Below are positions 1-9,505 of a stretch of DNA of 38,576 bases, piece by piece. The first letter of the stretch is position 1. Each line of letters opens with the position of its first letter. Source of the DNA: an uncultured Desulfobulbaceae bacterium. Lineage in GTDB: Bacteria > Desulfobacterota > Desulfobulbia > Desulfobulbales > Desulfocapsaceae. Location: contig CAMZKN010000038.1 of NCBI GenBank assembly GCA_947311315.1, forward strand, positions 1 to 38,576. The letters are read 5' to 3'. The notes beneath the pieces are model-generated. The model saw only the letters and a program-made list of their open reading frames with translations, was not told the DNA's origin and did not search any database. The position numbers and the translations under genes are program-made.

Positions 1-123
1 GATAATATCGCCGCATCCGTTGAATTGATTACCCCGATCGCCATGGATGCAGGTCTGCGTTTTGCAATTCGTGAGGGTGGTCGTACTGTTGGTGCCGGTG
101 TCATCAGCGAAATTATGGCTTAA
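1..123 (+). CDS. tuf: Elongation factor Tu, C-terminal end (partial)
   Basis: The window opens inside a reading frame whose last 40 residues match the end of EF-Tu domain 3, including [18 protein letters not shown] and a stop at 121-123. EF-Tu is the cytosolic GTPase that carries aminoacyl-tRNA to the ribosome. The rest of the gene lies upstream of the window. It sits 9 nt before rpsJ, the usual tuf-rpsJ junction at the head of the S10 cluster, so the two are probably co-transcribed. Confidence 0.95.
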   Translation, partial: DNIAASVELITPIAMDAGLRFAIREGGRTVGAGVISEIMA

Positions 124-132
124 AGGTTTGTA

Positions 133-447
133 ATGATACCTACAGAAAAAATTCGTATCCGTCTGAAAGCATATGATCATAAATTACTTGATCAATCTAC
201 AACCGAGATTGTTGAAACAGCACGAAGAACCGGGTCAGCTGTAGCGGGGCCAATACCGTTACCTACTACAATTAATAAATATTGTGTTCTTCGCTCGCCA
301 CACGTGGACAAAAAATCTCGCGAGCAGTTTGAAATGAGGACTCATCGCCGTTTACTTGACATTTTAGAGCCTACACAACAGACTATTGATCTGCTGATGA
401 AGCTTGAATTGTCAGCAGGTGTTGATGTTGAAATTAAGTTGCCATAA
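133..447 (+). CDS. rpsJ: 30S ribosomal protein S10
   Basis: This 104-residue protein has the length and conserved start of S10 ([17 protein letters not shown] near residue 6) and the typical [18 protein letters not shown] segment in the middle. S10 belongs to the 30S head and, as NusE, also takes part in transcription antitermination in the family generally. It starts with ATG nine bases after the tuf stop and is the first S10-cluster gene in the window. No promoter is obvious in the short gap, so transcription probably comes from upstream. Confidence 0.97.
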   Translation: MIPTEKIRIRLKAYDHKLLDQSTTEIVETARRTGSAVAGPIPLPTTINKYCVLRSPHVDKKSREQFEMRTHRRLLDILEPTQQTIDLLMKLELSAGVDVEIKLP

Positions 448-488
448 AGGCATCTATCGTAAAGTTAATTGAAGCATCGGGATAAATT

Positions 489-1118
489 ATGCCAAAGTCA
501 ATGGGTATATTAGGAAAAAAAGTTGGAATGACCCGCATATACAGCGAACTTGGAGAAGCAATTCCAGTAACTGTAATAGAAGCTGGTCCATGTAAGGTTC
601 TTCAAGTAAAAACTGAAAGTAATGACGGATACAGTGCCATCCAGGTTGGTTTTTCTGATAAAAAGGCTTCCCGTATTGATAAGCCTACGGCAGGTCATCT
701 GAAAAAATCCGACTCTGATGGATACTATTTCATTCGTGAGTTCAGGGTTACTGATTCTGCTGCATACGAAGTAGGTCAGGAAATCACACTGGACACGATA
801 ATGAAGGTTGGTGATAAGGTAGACGTTCAGGGCATCAGTAAAGGACGTGGTTTCCAGGGCGTTGTAAAACGCTACGGATTTGCTGGCGGTGGTGCCGGTC
901 ATGGTTCTATGTTCCATAGAGCTCCTGGTTCTATAGGTTGTAGTGCGTACCCTGGTCGAGTAATTAAAGGTAAAAAAATGCCTGGTCGGATGGGTAACGA
1001 TACTGTCCTAAGAAAAAATGTAGTGGTTGTTGACATCAGAACAGAAGAAAATGTCGTTCTATTGAAGGGACCACTTCCTGGAGCAAAAAACGGCCTGTTG
1101 AAAATTTTTTCAAAGTAA
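489..1118 (+). CDS. rplC: 50S ribosomal protein L3
   Basis: The 209-residue product matches L3 in length and in its signature segment GRGFQGVVKRYGFAGG followed by HGSMFHRAPGSIG (about residues 119-152), the loop that reaches toward the peptidyl transferase centre. The N-terminus (MGILGKKVGMTRIYSE) is also standard. L3 is one of the early assembly proteins of the 50S subunit. The gene follows rpsJ after 41 nt and precedes rplD, the normal S10-cluster order. Confidence 0.97.
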   Translation: MPKSMGILGKKVGMTRIYSELGEAIPVTVIEAGPCKVLQVKTESNDGYSAIQVGFSDKKASRIDKPTAGHLKKSDSDGYYFIREFRVTDSAAYEVGQEITLDTIMKVGDKVDVQGISKGRGFQGVVKRYGFAGGGAGHGSMFHRAPGSIGCSAYPGRVIKGKKMPGRMGNDTVLRKNVVVVDIRTEENVVLLKGPLPGAKNGLLKIFSK

Positions 1119-1154
1119 TCGAATTTTTGCGAGAACAGGTTCGAGGAGATAAAT

Positions 1155-1778
1155 ATGTCTACTGTAAATATTGTTAACACCAAAAATGAAAGTGTTGGCG
1201 AGATTGAACTGAATGACGATGTGTTCAACCGAGAGGTAAAAGAATATATCCTTCATGAGGTTGTTCGCATGCAGCGTGCTTCCAGGAGATCTGGTACTGC
1301 TGCAACAAAAACACGAGTTGAAGTACGTGGCGGTGGTAGAAAACCGTGGCGTCAAAAGGGAACTGGTCGTGCAAGAGCGGGTACGCGTAATTCACCTCTT
1401 TGGAGAGGTGGCGGTGTAGCTTTTGGACCAAAACCACGCGATTACAGCTTTAAGCTCAATCGTAAAGTAAAGAAGCAGGCCGTTGCTATGGCTTTGAGTG
1501 CTCGATTGCAGGAAGGTAACCTTATAGTCATCGATGATTTTTCTCTGGATGCAATCAAAACCAAAGATTTTGTTGGCGTTATGAATGTGCTCGACATTGA
1601 TAATGGATTGATTATTACTGATGATGCCAATATCAATCTTATCAAGTCGTCTCGTAATGTTAATGGGTACAAGGTTCTCCCTTCAATAGGTGTGAACGTG
1701 TATGACATTCTTCTTCATAAGAAGGTCATTTTGGTTCAACCTGCAATTGAAAGCCTTGAAAAGAGGTTAATGGCATGA
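1155..1778 (+). CDS. rplD: 50S ribosomal protein L4
   Basis: This 207-residue protein is L4: it carries the conserved arginine- and glycine-rich loop GGRKPWRQKGTGRARAG (about residues 60-76) that lines the peptide exit tunnel. An AGGAGAT ribosome-binding site stands just before the ATG. In some bacteria L4 autoregulates the S10 operon by binding its leader; nothing in this window shows whether that happens here, as the leader lies upstream. The stop overlaps the rplW start by 4 nt. Confidence 0.97.
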   Translation: MSTVNIVNTKNESVGEIELNDDVFNREVKEYILHEVVRMQRASRRSGTAATKTRVEVRGGGRKPWRQKGTGRARAGTRNSPLWRGGGVAFGPKPRDYSFKLNRKVKKQAVAMALSARLQEGNLIVIDDFSLDAIKTKDFVGVMNVLDIDNGLIITDDANINLIKSSRNVNGYKVLPSIGVNVYDILLHKKVILVQPAIESLEKRLMA

Positions 1779-2062
1779 AAAACATATATGACGTAATCAA
1801 AGGACCTTGCCTCACGGAGAAGGCCGCCTTACTGCAGGAGGAAGATGGTAAGGTAGTTTTCAGGGTGCATCCCAAGGCGAACAAGATAGAAATTAAAAAT
1901 GCGATTGAGCTCATGTTTAAAGTGAAGGTTAAGGATGTAAGAACTGCAAAAATTCATGGAAAACAGAAGAGGGTCGGAAAAACAATAGGTACTACCAGTG
2001 ATTGGAAAAAGGCCTATGTTACCTTATCTGACGGAGAGATTAACTTCTCAGATGAGCTGTAG
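1775..2062 (+). CDS. rplW: 50S ribosomal protein L23
   Basis: The 95-residue product is L23, with the family start VIKGPCLTEKAALL and the KVKDVRTAKIHGKQKRVG segment. L23 sits at the tunnel exit and is the docking site for trigger factor and the signal recognition particle. The start ATG overlaps the rplD stop (ATGA), implying translational coupling. An 87-nt gap with no recognisable signal separates it from rplB. Confidence 0.97.
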   Translation: MKNIYDVIKGPCLTEKAALLQEEDGKVVFRVHPKANKIEIKNAIELMFKVKVKDVRTAKIHGKQKRVGKTIGTTSDWKKAYVTLSDGEINFSDEL

Positions 2063-2149
2063 GCACAAAATTCATAAAATGTATATTCATCGACCTTCTA
2101 CATTAAATGATTCTATCTAATCAAATATTGATGGAGCGATTGGGAAATC

Positions 2150-2971
2150 ATGGCTATAAAAGTATATAAACCAACATCACCTGGAAAGCGACAGCATGTG
2201 TCGATTAAAAATCCAGAGCTGTCAACAAAGAGACCTGAAAAAAGTCTCGTCTGCAGTCTGAGTAAGTCAGGCGGCAGGAATAATTACGGTCGCATCACTT
2301 CACGACATATCGGTGGCGGACATAAACGGAAATATCGTATAATCGATTTTCGCAGAAACAAAGTCGATATTGATGCAAAGGTAGTGGCAATCGAATATGA
2401 TCCAAACCGATCTGCTAATATAGCACTTTTGAGTTATATCGACGGCGAAAAAAAATATATCCTTTCTCCTGATGGTGTCCATGTTGGCGACACCGTTGTT
2501 GCAGGGGACAATGTTGATATTCAACCAGGCAATTGTCTGCCGCTTATCAATATACCTCTTGGTACAATTATTCATAATATCGAAATGAAAATTGGTAAAG
2601 GGGCTCAACTTGTTCGGAGTGCAGGTACATCCGCACAGTTGATGGCTAAAGAGGGTGCATATGTTCTCGTTAGGTTGCCATCAGGTGAGGTGCGCAAGTT
2701 TAATAATTTATGTCGCGCTTGTATTGGCCAGGTTGGCAATAGAGAACATGAAAGCCAGAAGCTTGGAAAAGCTGGTCGTACCAGATGGAAAGGTAAGAGA
2801 CCGCATGTTCGTGGTGTGGCAATGAATCCGGTAGATCATCCAATGGGTGGTGGTGAAGGTAAAAGTTCCGGTGGTCGTCATCCGTGTAGTCCCTGGGGGA
2901 TTCCAAGTAAAGGATACAAAACCAGGAAAAAGAAGGCTTCTGACAGAATGATTGTCAAGAAGAGATCTTAA
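2150..2971 (+). CDS. rplB: 50S ribosomal protein L2
   Basis: At 273 residues this is a full-length L2. It has the early motif [16 protein letters not shown] and the highly conserved C-terminal segment [16 protein letters not shown], including the histidine implicated in peptidyl transferase function in the family. L2 binds 23S rRNA and supports subunit association. It starts with ATG behind a GGAGCG-like site and is followed after 17 nt by rpsS. Confidence 0.98.
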   Translation: MAIKVYKPTSPGKRQHVSIKNPELSTKRPEKSLVCSLSKSGGRNNYGRITSRHIGGGHKRKYRIIDFRRNKVDIDAKVVAIEYDPNRSANIALLSYIDGEKKYILSPDGVHVGDTVVAGDNVDIQPGNCLPLINIPLGTIIHNIEMKIGKGAQLVRSAGTSAQLMAKEGAYVLVRLPSGEVRKFNNLCRACIGQVGNREHESQKLGKAGRTRWKGKRPHVRGVAMNPVDHPMGGGEGKSSGGRHPCSPWGIPSKGYKTRKKKASDRMIVKKRS

Positions 2972-2988
2972 CGTACAAGGAGTTTGGT

Positions 2989-3264
2989 ATGTCACGTTCT
3001 ATTAAAAAGGGTCCTTTCATTGATGATCACCTGCAGAAAAAAGTGGTTGAAGCAGTTGAAAGTGGTTCCCGTAAGGTTATTAAAACCTGGTCCAGAAGAT
3101 CAGATATCAGCCCTGACATGGTTGGTCTAACATTTGCTGTACATAACGGAAAAAAATTTATACCGGTTTTTGTTTCAGAGAACATGGTTGGTCATAAGCT
3201 TGGAGAGTTTTCTCCAACACGAACCTACTATGGACACACTGCTGACAGAAAGGGAAGAAAATAA
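2989..3264 (+). CDS. rpsS: 30S ribosomal protein S19
   Basis: The 91-residue product carries the S19 signatures [16 protein letters not shown] at the start and [17 protein letters not shown] near the end. S19 lies in the 30S head and forms a complex with S13. A strong AAGGAG site precedes the ATG. A 152-nt gap, unusually long for this cluster, follows before rplV; I saw no gene or clear terminator in it. Confidence 0.97.
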   Translation: MSRSIKKGPFIDDHLQKKVVEAVESGSRKVIKTWSRRSDISPDMVGLTFAVHNGKKFIPVFVSENMVGHKLGEFSPTRTYYGHTADRKGRK

Positions 3265-3416
3265 TTAGTACCTTACTCTGTAAACCTGGTAAAGAAAAAC
3301 AAGAAAATGTGAGTTATGTTGAACTTACCGGCTCATTACAGTAACAAGGTATTTATACCCCTTTGTGGGGTGTTGGAAACTATTGTTTCTGGCAGGACTC
3401 ATTAGGAGCATATACT

Positions 3417-3749
3417 ATGGAAGCAAAAGCCGTAGGGAAATATATAAGAGTTTCAGCACAGAAGGCTCGACTGGTTGCAGACGTAGTCAGGGGAATGGGG
3501 GTTGACGAAGCAATAACAACTCTTCGTTTTATGCCAAAGAAAAGTGCGGCAATTATCCAAAAGGTTATTGAATCTGCTGTTGCAAACGCAACCCAGGATG
3601 ATAATGCGGATGTTGATAATCTTTATGTAAAGACAATATTTGTCGATGGTGGTCCTTCACTTAAAAGGATCCGTCCCAGAGCACAGGGCAGGGCGACAGG
3701 TATTATTAAAAGATCTAGTCACATAACTGTGATTGTAGATGAAAACTAA
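3417..3749 (+). CDS. rplV: 50S ribosomal protein L22
   Basis: L22, 110 residues from the ATG at 3417. That start is preferred over an in-frame TTG at 3363 because it has a TAGGAG site ten bases upstream and gives the family N-terminus (MEAKAVGKYIRVSAQKARLV). The earlier codon would add 18 unrelated residues. The C-terminal hairpin (RIRPRAQGRATGIIKRSSH) matches the L22 loop in the exit tunnel where macrolide-resistance changes occur in other bacteria. Confidence 0.95.
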   Translation: MEAKAVGKYIRVSAQKARLVADVVRGMGVDEAITTLRFMPKKSAAIIQKVIESAVANATQDDNADVDNLYVKTIFVDGGPSLKRIRPRAQGRATGIIKRSSHITVIVDEN

Positions 3750-3861
3750 CCCGGAAAATCGGAAATAAGTACTCACACTGAGGCAGAAGTTTTAGTGTAA
3801 AATGCAGGTTGGTACTTGTTGTTAACAATAATTTGAAAATGGGATTTGTTGGAGGACTATT

Positions 3862-4512
3862 TTGGGCCAGAAGGTTAATCCACTCGGACTGAGACTAAAT
3901 ATTACCCGGACATGGGATTCGATATGGTATGCAGATAAGCAATATTCTACCTACCTTATTGAGGATCAAAAAATTAAAAAGTTTCTCAAAAAACGTCTCC
4001 AGCATGCCGGGTTATCGAAAGTAAAAATCGAACGAACCGGTGAGCAGGTACGAATCAAACTTTTTACCGCCAGGCCAGGGATTGTTATTGGCAAAAAGGG
4101 CGCTGAAATTGAGATTCTCAAAAAAGAATTAGAGAAACTTATTTCTCGTAAAGTCACACTTGATATTCAGGAAGTGCGACGCCCCGAAGCGGACGCTCAA
4201 CTCGTAGCTGAAAATATAGCACAGCAACTCGTACGACGAATCGCGTTTAGGCGCGCGATGAAAAAGGCCGTAAGTTCTGCTTTGAGGTTTGGTGTTCAGG
4301 GAATCAAAATTTCCTGCTCTGGACGACTTGGTGGTGCTGAGATGTCCAGGTGTGAATGGGTTCGTGAGGGCCGTGTTCCACTTCACACATTGAGAGCGGA
4401 TGTGGACTATGCGCTTGCTGAGGCTAATACTACATATGGAATTATCGGCGTGAAAGTGTGGATATTCAATGGTGAAGTACTGAATGATAATGAAGCCGGT
4501 GCAGTAAAGTAA
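3862..4512 (+). CDS. rpsC: 30S ribosomal protein S3 (TTG start)
   Basis: S3, 216 residues, beginning [17 protein letters not shown]. It contains a type II KH RNA-binding domain with the GxxG loop in [12 protein letters not shown] (about residues 72-83) and the conserved C-terminal half ending near residue 210. It helps form the mRNA entry channel. The start is a TTG directly after GGAGGACTATT; the protein N-terminus fixes that codon, as no ATG or GTG gives the family start. The 112-nt gap before it contains no gene. Confidence 0.96.
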   Translation: MGQKVNPLGLRLNITRTWDSIWYADKQYSTYLIEDQKIKKFLKKRLQHAGLSKVKIERTGEQVRIKLFTARPGIVIGKKGAEIEILKKELEKLISRKVTLDIQEVRRPEADAQLVAENIAQQLVRRIAFRRAMKKAVSSALRFGVQGIKISCSGRLGGAEMSRCEWVREGRVPLHTLRADVDYALAEANTTYGIIGVKVWIFNGEVLNDNEAGAVK

Positions 4513-4640
4513 GAAATGTTCTTTGTTCCTGTTGCTTTTGTAAAGTATGAAGATAGTCTCAATGGGAACTTGATTTTATTCTTGCCTTACACCTCATATA
4601 CTGGGGCCAGTGAATTTGATATAACTACTCGGAGTTAAAG

Positions 4641-5057
4641 ATGTTAAGTCCTAAGAAGGTTAAACATAGAAAAGTTTTTAAAGGTAGGATGAGGGGAGTT
4701 GCCAATCGTGGATCCTCGATTTCTTTTGGCGATTTCGCACTTAAAGCTACTGTATGTGGTAAGATGACAGCCCAGCAGATTGAAGCTGCGCGTATCACCA
4801 TTAACAGAACCATGAAACGTGGTGGCAAGGTGTGGATTAGAGTTTTTCCTGATAAGCCAATTACAAAGAAACCTGCTGAAACTCGTATGGGTAAAGGTAA
4901 AGGAAGTCCGGAATCATGGGTTGCTATTGTCAAACCAGGCATGATTTTGTATGAAATTGCCGGTGTTAGCGAAGAACTTGCAGCAAAAGCTCTCGGCCTT
5001 GCCGGGAATAAGTTACCGTTTGCTACAAAAGTTGTAACCAAAAGGAATACTATATGA
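4641..5057 (+). CDS. rplP: 50S ribosomal protein L16
   Basis: The 138-residue product is L16: [19 protein letters not shown] at the start and the conserved [14 protein letters not shown] in the middle. L16 binds near the A-site and is needed for late 50S maturation. The ATG lies behind a GGAG site. Its end overlaps the rpmC start by 4 nt (ATGA), so the two are probably translationally coupled. The gap to rpsC upstream is 128 nt. Confidence 0.97.
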   Translation: MLSPKKVKHRKVFKGRMRGVANRGSSISFGDFALKATVCGKMTAQQIEAARITINRTMKRGGKVWIRVFPDKPITKKPAETRMGKGKGSPESWVAIVKPGMILYEIAGVSEELAAKALGLAGNKLPFATKVVTKRNTI

Positions 5058-5242
5058 AACCTGTGGATATTCGTAAGATGTCTGTAGAGGATCTTGATAA
5101 AAAAATAAAAGAATTGGCTGAAGAGCTTGGGAATTTGGCTTTTCAACATCGGATCAGGCCTCTTGAAGACACATCTAGACTAAATAAAATTAAGAAAGAC
5201 ATTGCTAGAATCAAGACCATTAAAGTGCAGAATATAGCGTAA
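5054..5242 (+). CDS. rpmC: 50S ribosomal protein L29
   Basis: This 62-residue, helix-rich protein matches L29 in length and in its central motif [19 protein letters not shown] followed by the [12 protein letters not shown] helix. L29 sits beside L23 at the tunnel exit. It begins within the last codons of rplP, and 68 nt separate it from rpsQ. Confidence 0.95.
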   Translation: MKPVDIRKMSVEDLDKKIKELAEELGNLAFQHRIRPLEDTSRLNKIKKDIARIKTIKVQNIA

Positions 5243-5310
5243 TTGTTCGTACTGCAATTATAAAAGATGGACGGTCAGTTTCTATAAAAATATCACTAAT
5301 TGATTAAACT

Positions 5311-5571
5311 ATGAGTGAACAAAAAAAATCAAAAAAAACAAGAACCGGTTCCGTTGTCAGCAATAGAATGGATAAAAGTGTAGTCGTTCGTGTTGAGCGT
5401 AAGGTTCGTCATAAGCTTTATGGCAAATATATGAAAACCAGTGTCAAGTATCTAGCTGATGATCCAGAAAACAGCTGTAACATTGGAGACAAGGTTCTTA
5501 TTGAAGAATGTCGGCCTCTCAGCAAGAAAAAGAGATGGCGTGTTACAACAAAACTTGAACAGGCTGTATAG
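5311..5571 (+). CDS. rpsQ: 30S ribosomal protein S17
   Basis: S17, 86 residues, with the OB-fold core [19 protein letters not shown] and the typical [19 protein letters not shown] segment. It is a primary 16S rRNA-binding protein. The start is unusual: the sequence before the ATG is AT-rich with no Shine-Dalgarno, and the first codons contain two A8 runs (around 5321-5338). A weak initiation site relying on an unstructured leader or on coupling is my inference. Confidence 0.95.
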   Translation: MSEQKKSKKTRTGSVVSNRMDKSVVVRVERKVRHKLYGKYMKTSVKYLADDPENSCNIGDKVLIEECRPLSKKKRWRVTTKLEQAV

Positions 5572-5639
5572 TTTAAATCATCTAACGAAGGTTTGATGGT
5601 TAATTAATATTTGTTTCGGATGAGATATCAGGTGAAATT

Positions 5640-6008
5640 ATGATACAGACAGAAACAGTACTCAATGTTGCTGATAACTCCGGTGCTAAAAAGGTGCTTT
5701 GTATTAGAGTGCTCGGAGGTACTGGAAAGCGTTATGCAGGCATTGGTGATGTAATAGTCGTGACGGTCAAAGAAGCTATTCCAAATGCTAAAGTGAAGAA
5801 AGGCGAAGTCATGAAAGCAGTTATCGTTCGCACGCGCAAAGAGATGAAGCGCATGGATGATACCTGGGTTAAATTTGATGATAATGCTGCGGTTATGTTA
5901 GGTGCCGCTGGTGAACCGATTGGAACACGTATCTTTGGACCGGTTGCTCGAGAGTTGAGAAATCAAGGGTTTATGAAAATTATTTCTTTGGCTCCAGAAG
6001 CACTTTAG
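5640..6008 (+). CDS. rplN: 50S ribosomal protein L14
   Basis: The 122-residue product is L14, starting [19 protein letters not shown] and ending with the family segment [24 protein letters not shown]14 makes an intersubunit bridge and is the binding site of the silencing factor RsfS in many bacteria. A GGTGAAATT stretch precedes the ATG. rplX follows after 55 nt. Confidence 0.97.
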   Translation: MIQTETVLNVADNSGAKKVLCIRVLGGTGKRYAGIGDVIVVTVKEAIPNAKVKKGEVMKAVIVRTRKEMKRMDDTWVKFDDNAAVMLGAAGEPIGTRIFGPVARELRNQGFMKIISLAPEAL

Positions 6009-6063
6009 CCTCCCGTGTCCGCATGGGTATTATGAGATACATTGATTGAAAAAAGGTATAGCG

Positions 6064-6399
6064 ATGAGACAGGGTAGAACGTACCTGAAAAAAAATGATC
6101 AGGTTGAAGTAATTACCGGCAAAGATAAAGGCAGGGTTGGTAAAGTCCTCCGGGTTCTTCATGGTAAAGATAAGGCTGTTGTTGAACGTATTAATATGAT
6201 TAAGCGTCACACCAAGCCACAAGAGATGAATCAGCAAGGTCAGATAGTAGAAAAAGAAGCGCCGATTCATGTTTCCAATCTTCAGCTCATCTGTCCAGAA
6301 TGCACCAAAACTGGCCGCATAGGGAAGAAGATTCTTGATGATGGTACAAAAGTTCGTTTTTGTAAGGACTGCGGTGAATCCATTGAGAGTAAATCATAG
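6064..6399 (+). CDS. rplX: 50S ribosomal protein L24, zinc-ribbon form
   Basis: L24, 111 residues from the ATG at 6064. An in-frame TTG at 6046 is possible, but the AAAAAAGG there fits a ribosome-binding site for 6064. A KOW motif ([16 protein letters not shown], about residues 14-29) is followed by the L24 C-terminal domain. That domain keeps two CxxC pairs (CPEC and CKDC), a complete zinc ribbon that many L24 proteins have lost. L24 starts 50S assembly. It lies between rplN and rplE as expected. Confidence 0.95.
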   Translation: MRQGRTYLKKNDQVEVITGKDKGRVGKVLRVLHGKDKAVVERINMIKRHTKPQEMNQQGQIVEKEAPIHVSNLQLICPECTKTGRIGKKILDDGTKVRFCKDCGESIESKS

Positions 6400-6430
6400 G
6401 TTGTCAAAAAGGATATGGTAGGAGTTATAC

Positions 6431-6973
6431 ATGGCTGCGCTTAACGATAAATATTTAAAAGAGTGTGTACCTGCACTTAAAGAGGAATTTGGCTACACGA
6501 ACAGTATGCAGATTCCTCAGGTGAAAAAAATTGTTCTCAATATGGGGCTTGGTGAGGCGGTACAGAACCCTAAAATCGTTGAGGGTGCTGCGGACGAATT
6601 AACACGAATTGCCGGGCAGAAAGCGATTATCACCAAAGCAAAAAAATCTATTGCTACATTCAAACTGCGTGAAGGTATGCCTATTGGCTGTTGTGTTACC
6701 TTGCGAGGTGAGAAAATGCAGGAATTTTTCAGTAAACTTGTGAATATTGCACTTCCTCGGGTACGTGATTTCCGTGGATTGTCACCCAAGGGATTTGATG
6801 GCAGAGGCAATTACTCCATGGGTATTCAGGAGCAGATCATTTTTCCTGAAATCGATTATGATAAAATTGATAAAATCAAAGGTCTGAATATTACAATTGT
6901 AACTTCGGCTAATAGTGATGCTGAGGGAAGATCCCTGTTAAAGTTGTTGGGAATGCCCTTTAAAAATAATTAA
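6431..6973 (+). CDS. rplE: 50S ribosomal protein L5
   Basis: L5 at its usual length of 180 residues, with [15 protein letters not shown] near the start and [19 protein letters not shown] in the middle. L5 binds 5S rRNA and contacts the P-site tRNA and S13. A GGAGTT site precedes the ATG. The gap to the next gene, rpsN, is 118 nt. Confidence 0.97.
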   Translation: MAALNDKYLKECVPALKEEFGYTNSMQIPQVKKIVLNMGLGEAVQNPKIVEGAADELTRIAGQKAIITKAKKSIATFKLREGMPIGCCVTLRGEKMQEFFSKLVNIALPRVRDFRGLSPKGFDGRGNYSMGIQEQIIFPEIDYDKIDKIKGLNITIVTSANSDAEGRSLLKLLGMPFKNN

Positions 6974-7091
6974 TACATTAATTGGTATTTTTTGAATTCA
7001 TTCTTGTGTGTTAAGAAAGAATACCGGAAAATACTTATTACCCTTTTACGGGGTTTTAGTTTATTTCAATAGAGAGAATTTGGAGGTCGGT

Positions 7092-7277
7092 TTGGCTAAA
7101 AAATCAATAATTGCTAAGTCTCAACGCAAGCAAAAATATGCAGTGCGAAAATATAATAGATGCCCTTTATGTGGTCGTCCCAGAGGATTCATTAGAAAAT
7201 TTGGGATCTGTCGAATTTGTTTTCGTAAGCTGGCGCTAAGTGGTGAGATCACCGGAGTGACAAAATCGAGCTGGTAG
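7092..7277 (+). CDS. rpsN: 30S ribosomal protein S14, type Z (TTG start)
   Basis: A 61-residue S14 of the short zinc-binding type: [20 protein letters not shown] supplies the four cysteines, and the C-terminus is the invariant GVTKSSW. The TTG at 7092, behind TGGAGGTCGG, gives the exact family length and N-terminus ([15 protein letters not shown]). A longer reading from a TTG at 7008 would add 28 unrelated residues. S14 joins late to the 30S head. Confidence 0.95.
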   Translation: MAKKSIIAKSQRKQKYAVRKYNRCPLCGRPRGFIRKFGICRICFRKLALSGEITGVTKSSW

Positions 7278-7337
7278 AGGTACTCTTCAGTCTCTGTTTG
7301 ATCCTTTATTATTTTTTGAAAATAAGGAGTGTTCGCT

Positions 7338-7736
7338 ATGTCAATGAGCGATCCCCTGGCAGACATGCTGACCAGGATAAGAAATGCAGTTATGGCAAAG
7401 TTTGACTCGGTTGAGATTCCTTTATCGAATGTCAAGTTGGATGTTGCGAAGGTTCTCAAAGACGAGGGCTACATACTAGGATATCAGGTTATTGAAGACA
7501 AGGTTCAGGGGACATTGAAAGTTGATTTGAAATATGGTCCTGACAGTGAACCTGTGATAACCGGTATTAAAAGGGTAAGTAAGCCTGGGCTTAGAAAATA
7601 TGCCAAAGCTACTTCTATACCTAAAGTTCTGAACGGCATGGGAATTTCCATCATTTCCACGTCTAAGGGCCTTGCTACTGACAAAACAGCTCGATCTTTA
7701 AATTCTGGTGGGGAAATAATTTGTGAGGTCTGGTAG
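7338..7736 (+). CDS. rpsH: 30S ribosomal protein S8
   Basis: S8, 132 residues from the ATG at 7338, which has AAGGAG eight bases upstream and gives the standard start [17 protein letters not shown]. The C-terminal signature [13 protein letters not shown] and the final CEVW are present. S8 is a primary 16S rRNA binder and, in E. coli, represses the spc operon by binding its mRNA. I could not see a matching site here. Confidence 0.96.
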   Translation: MSMSDPLADMLTRIRNAVMAKFDSVEIPLSNVKLDVAKVLKDEGYILGYQVIEDKVQGTLKVDLKYGPDSEPVITGIKRVSKPGLRKYAKATSIPKVLNGMGISIISTSKGLATDKTARSLNSGGEIICEVW

Positions 7737-7759
7737 ACCCATAAATAACGGAGGAAACT

Positions 7760-8299
7760 ATGTCTCGTATTGGTAAACAACCAATTCCGGTTCCTGCTGG
7801 AGTGAAAATAGATATTAAAGACTCGCAGATTGCTGTAACCGGTACTAAAGGTACTTTGAAGCGCGATATTATTCAGGATATTGAAGTTTTGATCCAGGAT
7901 AATGAAATAATAGTAAATAACCGTATTGAAAGTCCAAAAGTAAACGCATTTCGAGGATTATATAGATCTTTGATCAATAACATGGTTATTGGCGTGACGG
8001 ATGGCTTCAAAAAGGTGCTAATAATTGAAGGTGTTGGTTATAAAGCTAATGTCAAAGGAACAACCCTGACACTCAATGTTGGCTTTTCCAATCCTGTTGA
8101 TTATACCTTACCCAAAGGAATTCAAGCGTCTGTTGACGGTAATACCAAGATTGTTATGGAGTCTATAGACAAAGAACTTCTTGGCCTGGTTGCATCTCAG
8201 GTTCGTCAAATACGTAAACCCGAACCGTATAAAGGTAAAGGTATACGCTATGAGGGTGAACACATTGTAAGAAAGGTCGGCAAGGCTGGGGCAAAATAA
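7760..8299 (+). CDS. rplF: 50S ribosomal protein L6
   Basis: The 179-residue product is L6, beginning SRIGKQPIPVPAGV and ending with the conserved PEPYKGKGIRYEGE segment. It has the usual two repeated alpha/beta domains by length. L6 lies near the sarcin-ricin loop at the factor-binding site. A GGAGGAAAC site precedes the ATG, 23 nt after rpsH. Confidence 0.97.
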   Translation: MSRIGKQPIPVPAGVKIDIKDSQIAVTGTKGTLKRDIIQDIEVLIQDNEIIVNNRIESPKVNAFRGLYRSLINNMVIGVTDGFKKVLIIEGVGYKANVKGTTLTLNVGFSNPVDYTLPKGIQASVDGNTKIVMESIDKELLGLVASQVRQIRKPEPYKGKGIRYEGEHIVRKVGKAGAK

Positions 8300-8344
8300 T
8301 ATTTTAGGCCGAAAGGCCATTAATACATTCAATGGAAAGCGACA

Positions 8345-8710
8345 ATGGCTAGAACACATTTTAAGACTGTTGCGAGAGCCAAACGAGTCAGCCGTATACG
8401 AAAAAAAATATCCGGCACAAGTGAGCGTCCTCGGTTAAGAGTTTTCAGAAGTAATAAACATATTTATGCTCAAATTATAGATGATTCAGCAGGCCGCACT
8501 TTGGTGTCCATGTCTACTGTTGATAAAGAATTTGAAGCTGGTGATGGAAAAGATAAAACTTCCGCCGCCGGTAAAGTTGGAGAGCTCCTCGCATCTCGGG
8601 CTGTAGCTGCAGGAATTAAAAAGGTAACCTTTGATCGTGGTGGTTTAATTTATCATGGTCGGGTTAAATCGCTTTCCGAGGGTGCTCGGAAGGGTGGTTT
8701 GGAATTCTAA
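8345..8710 (+). CDS. rplR: 50S ribosomal protein L18
   Basis: This 121-residue protein is L18, with [20 protein letters not shown] and the C-terminal [20 protein letters not shown] signatures. L18 binds 5S rRNA along with L5. The gap before it contains a short GGCCGAAAGGCC hairpin (8307-8318) too small to be a convincing terminator. Confidence 0.97.
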   Translation: MARTHFKTVARAKRVSRIRKKISGTSERPRLRVFRSNKHIYAQIIDDSAGRTLVSMSTVDKEFEAGDGKDKTSAAGKVGELLASRAVAAGIKKVTFDRGGLIYHGRVKSLSEGARKGGLEF

Positions 8711-8737
8711 TGATTTTACATTTTACGGGGGTGTCCC

Positions 8738-9250
8738 TTGTCTGATTTTAAACGTTCCAAAAGTGCAGCTACTGAGGAGCTGATAGAAAAAATTGTTTTT
8801 ATCAACCGTGTTGCAAAAGTAGTTAAAGGTGGACGACGATTTTCTTTCAGTGCCATCGTAGTAGTGGGTGATGGCAAAGGAAAGGTTGGCTACGGTCTTG
8901 GTAAGGCAAATCAGGTTCCTGAAGCTATCAGGAAAGGAGTTGAGAAGGCACGTAAGGATATGTTCTCAATATCTCTTACTGAGGCCTCCATTCCACATAT
9001 GGTAATTGGAAGTTTTGGAGCCGGTAAGGTTCTGCTTAAACCTGCATCAGCTGGTACAGGCCTTATTGCAGGTGGACCGGTAAGAGCGGTTCTTGAGGCT
9101 GCCGGGGTATCCAATATTTTGACAAAATGTCTTGGCTCACACAATCCTCATAACATGGTGAAAGCAACCATTCAGGGCTTGAAATCATTGCGTACAGCTC
9201 AAAAAATTGCTGACCTCCGTGGAAAAACTCTAGAAGAGATAACAGCATAA
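8738..9250 (+). CDS. rpsE: 30S ribosomal protein S5 (TTG start)
   Basis: S5, 170 residues, with an N-terminal double-stranded RNA-binding-like domain ([19 protein letters not shown]) and the conserved [20 protein letters not shown]5 acts in decoding fidelity and lines the mRNA entry. The start is TTG behind a GGGGGTG ribosome-binding site, with no nearby ATG or GTG in frame. It follows rplR after 27 nt. Confidence 0.95.
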   Translation: MSDFKRSKSAATEELIEKIVFINRVAKVVKGGRRFSFSAIVVVGDGKGKVGYGLGKANQVPEAIRKGVEKARKDMFSISLTEASIPHMVIGSFGAGKVLLKPASAGTGLIAGGPVRAVLEAAGVSNILTKCLGSHNPHNMVKATIQGLKSLRTAQKIADLRGKTLEEITA

Positions 9251-9321
9251 TTGCAATTGAAATCCATGAGGCACAGCGTGCTGGATGTGGTTGCACAACA
9301 CTAGAATAAGAAGGTAGTATA

Positions 9322-9504
9322 ATGGCTGGCACAATTACATTTACTCTAGTTAAGAGTGGTATCGGGAGCACCAAAAAAATTGGTGCAACCCTAACCGGAC
9401 TTGGACTTACTAAAATGAATAAGACCGTAACAAGAAAAGATACACCGGAGATGCGTGGAATGTTACGCAAGGTATCTCATCTTGTACGTATTGAGGAGAT
9501 ATAG
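9322..9504 (+). CDS. rpmD: 50S ribosomal protein L30
   Basis: L30, 60 residues, with the family pattern ITFTLVKSGIGSTKK near the start and the C-terminal MLRKVSHLVRIEE. An AGAAGG site precedes the ATG. It occupies the usual place between rpsE and rplO, with just one base between its stop and the rplO start. Confidence 0.95.
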   Translation: MAGTITFTLVKSGIGSTKKIGATLTGLGLTKMNKTVTRKDTPEMRGMLRKVSHLVRIEEI

Positions 9505-9505
9505 C

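Noticed and set aside
8307..8318. GGCCGAAAGGCC hairpin between rplF and rplR
   Set aside because: Only four base pairs with a GAAA loop and no T-tract; likely incidental within an operon.
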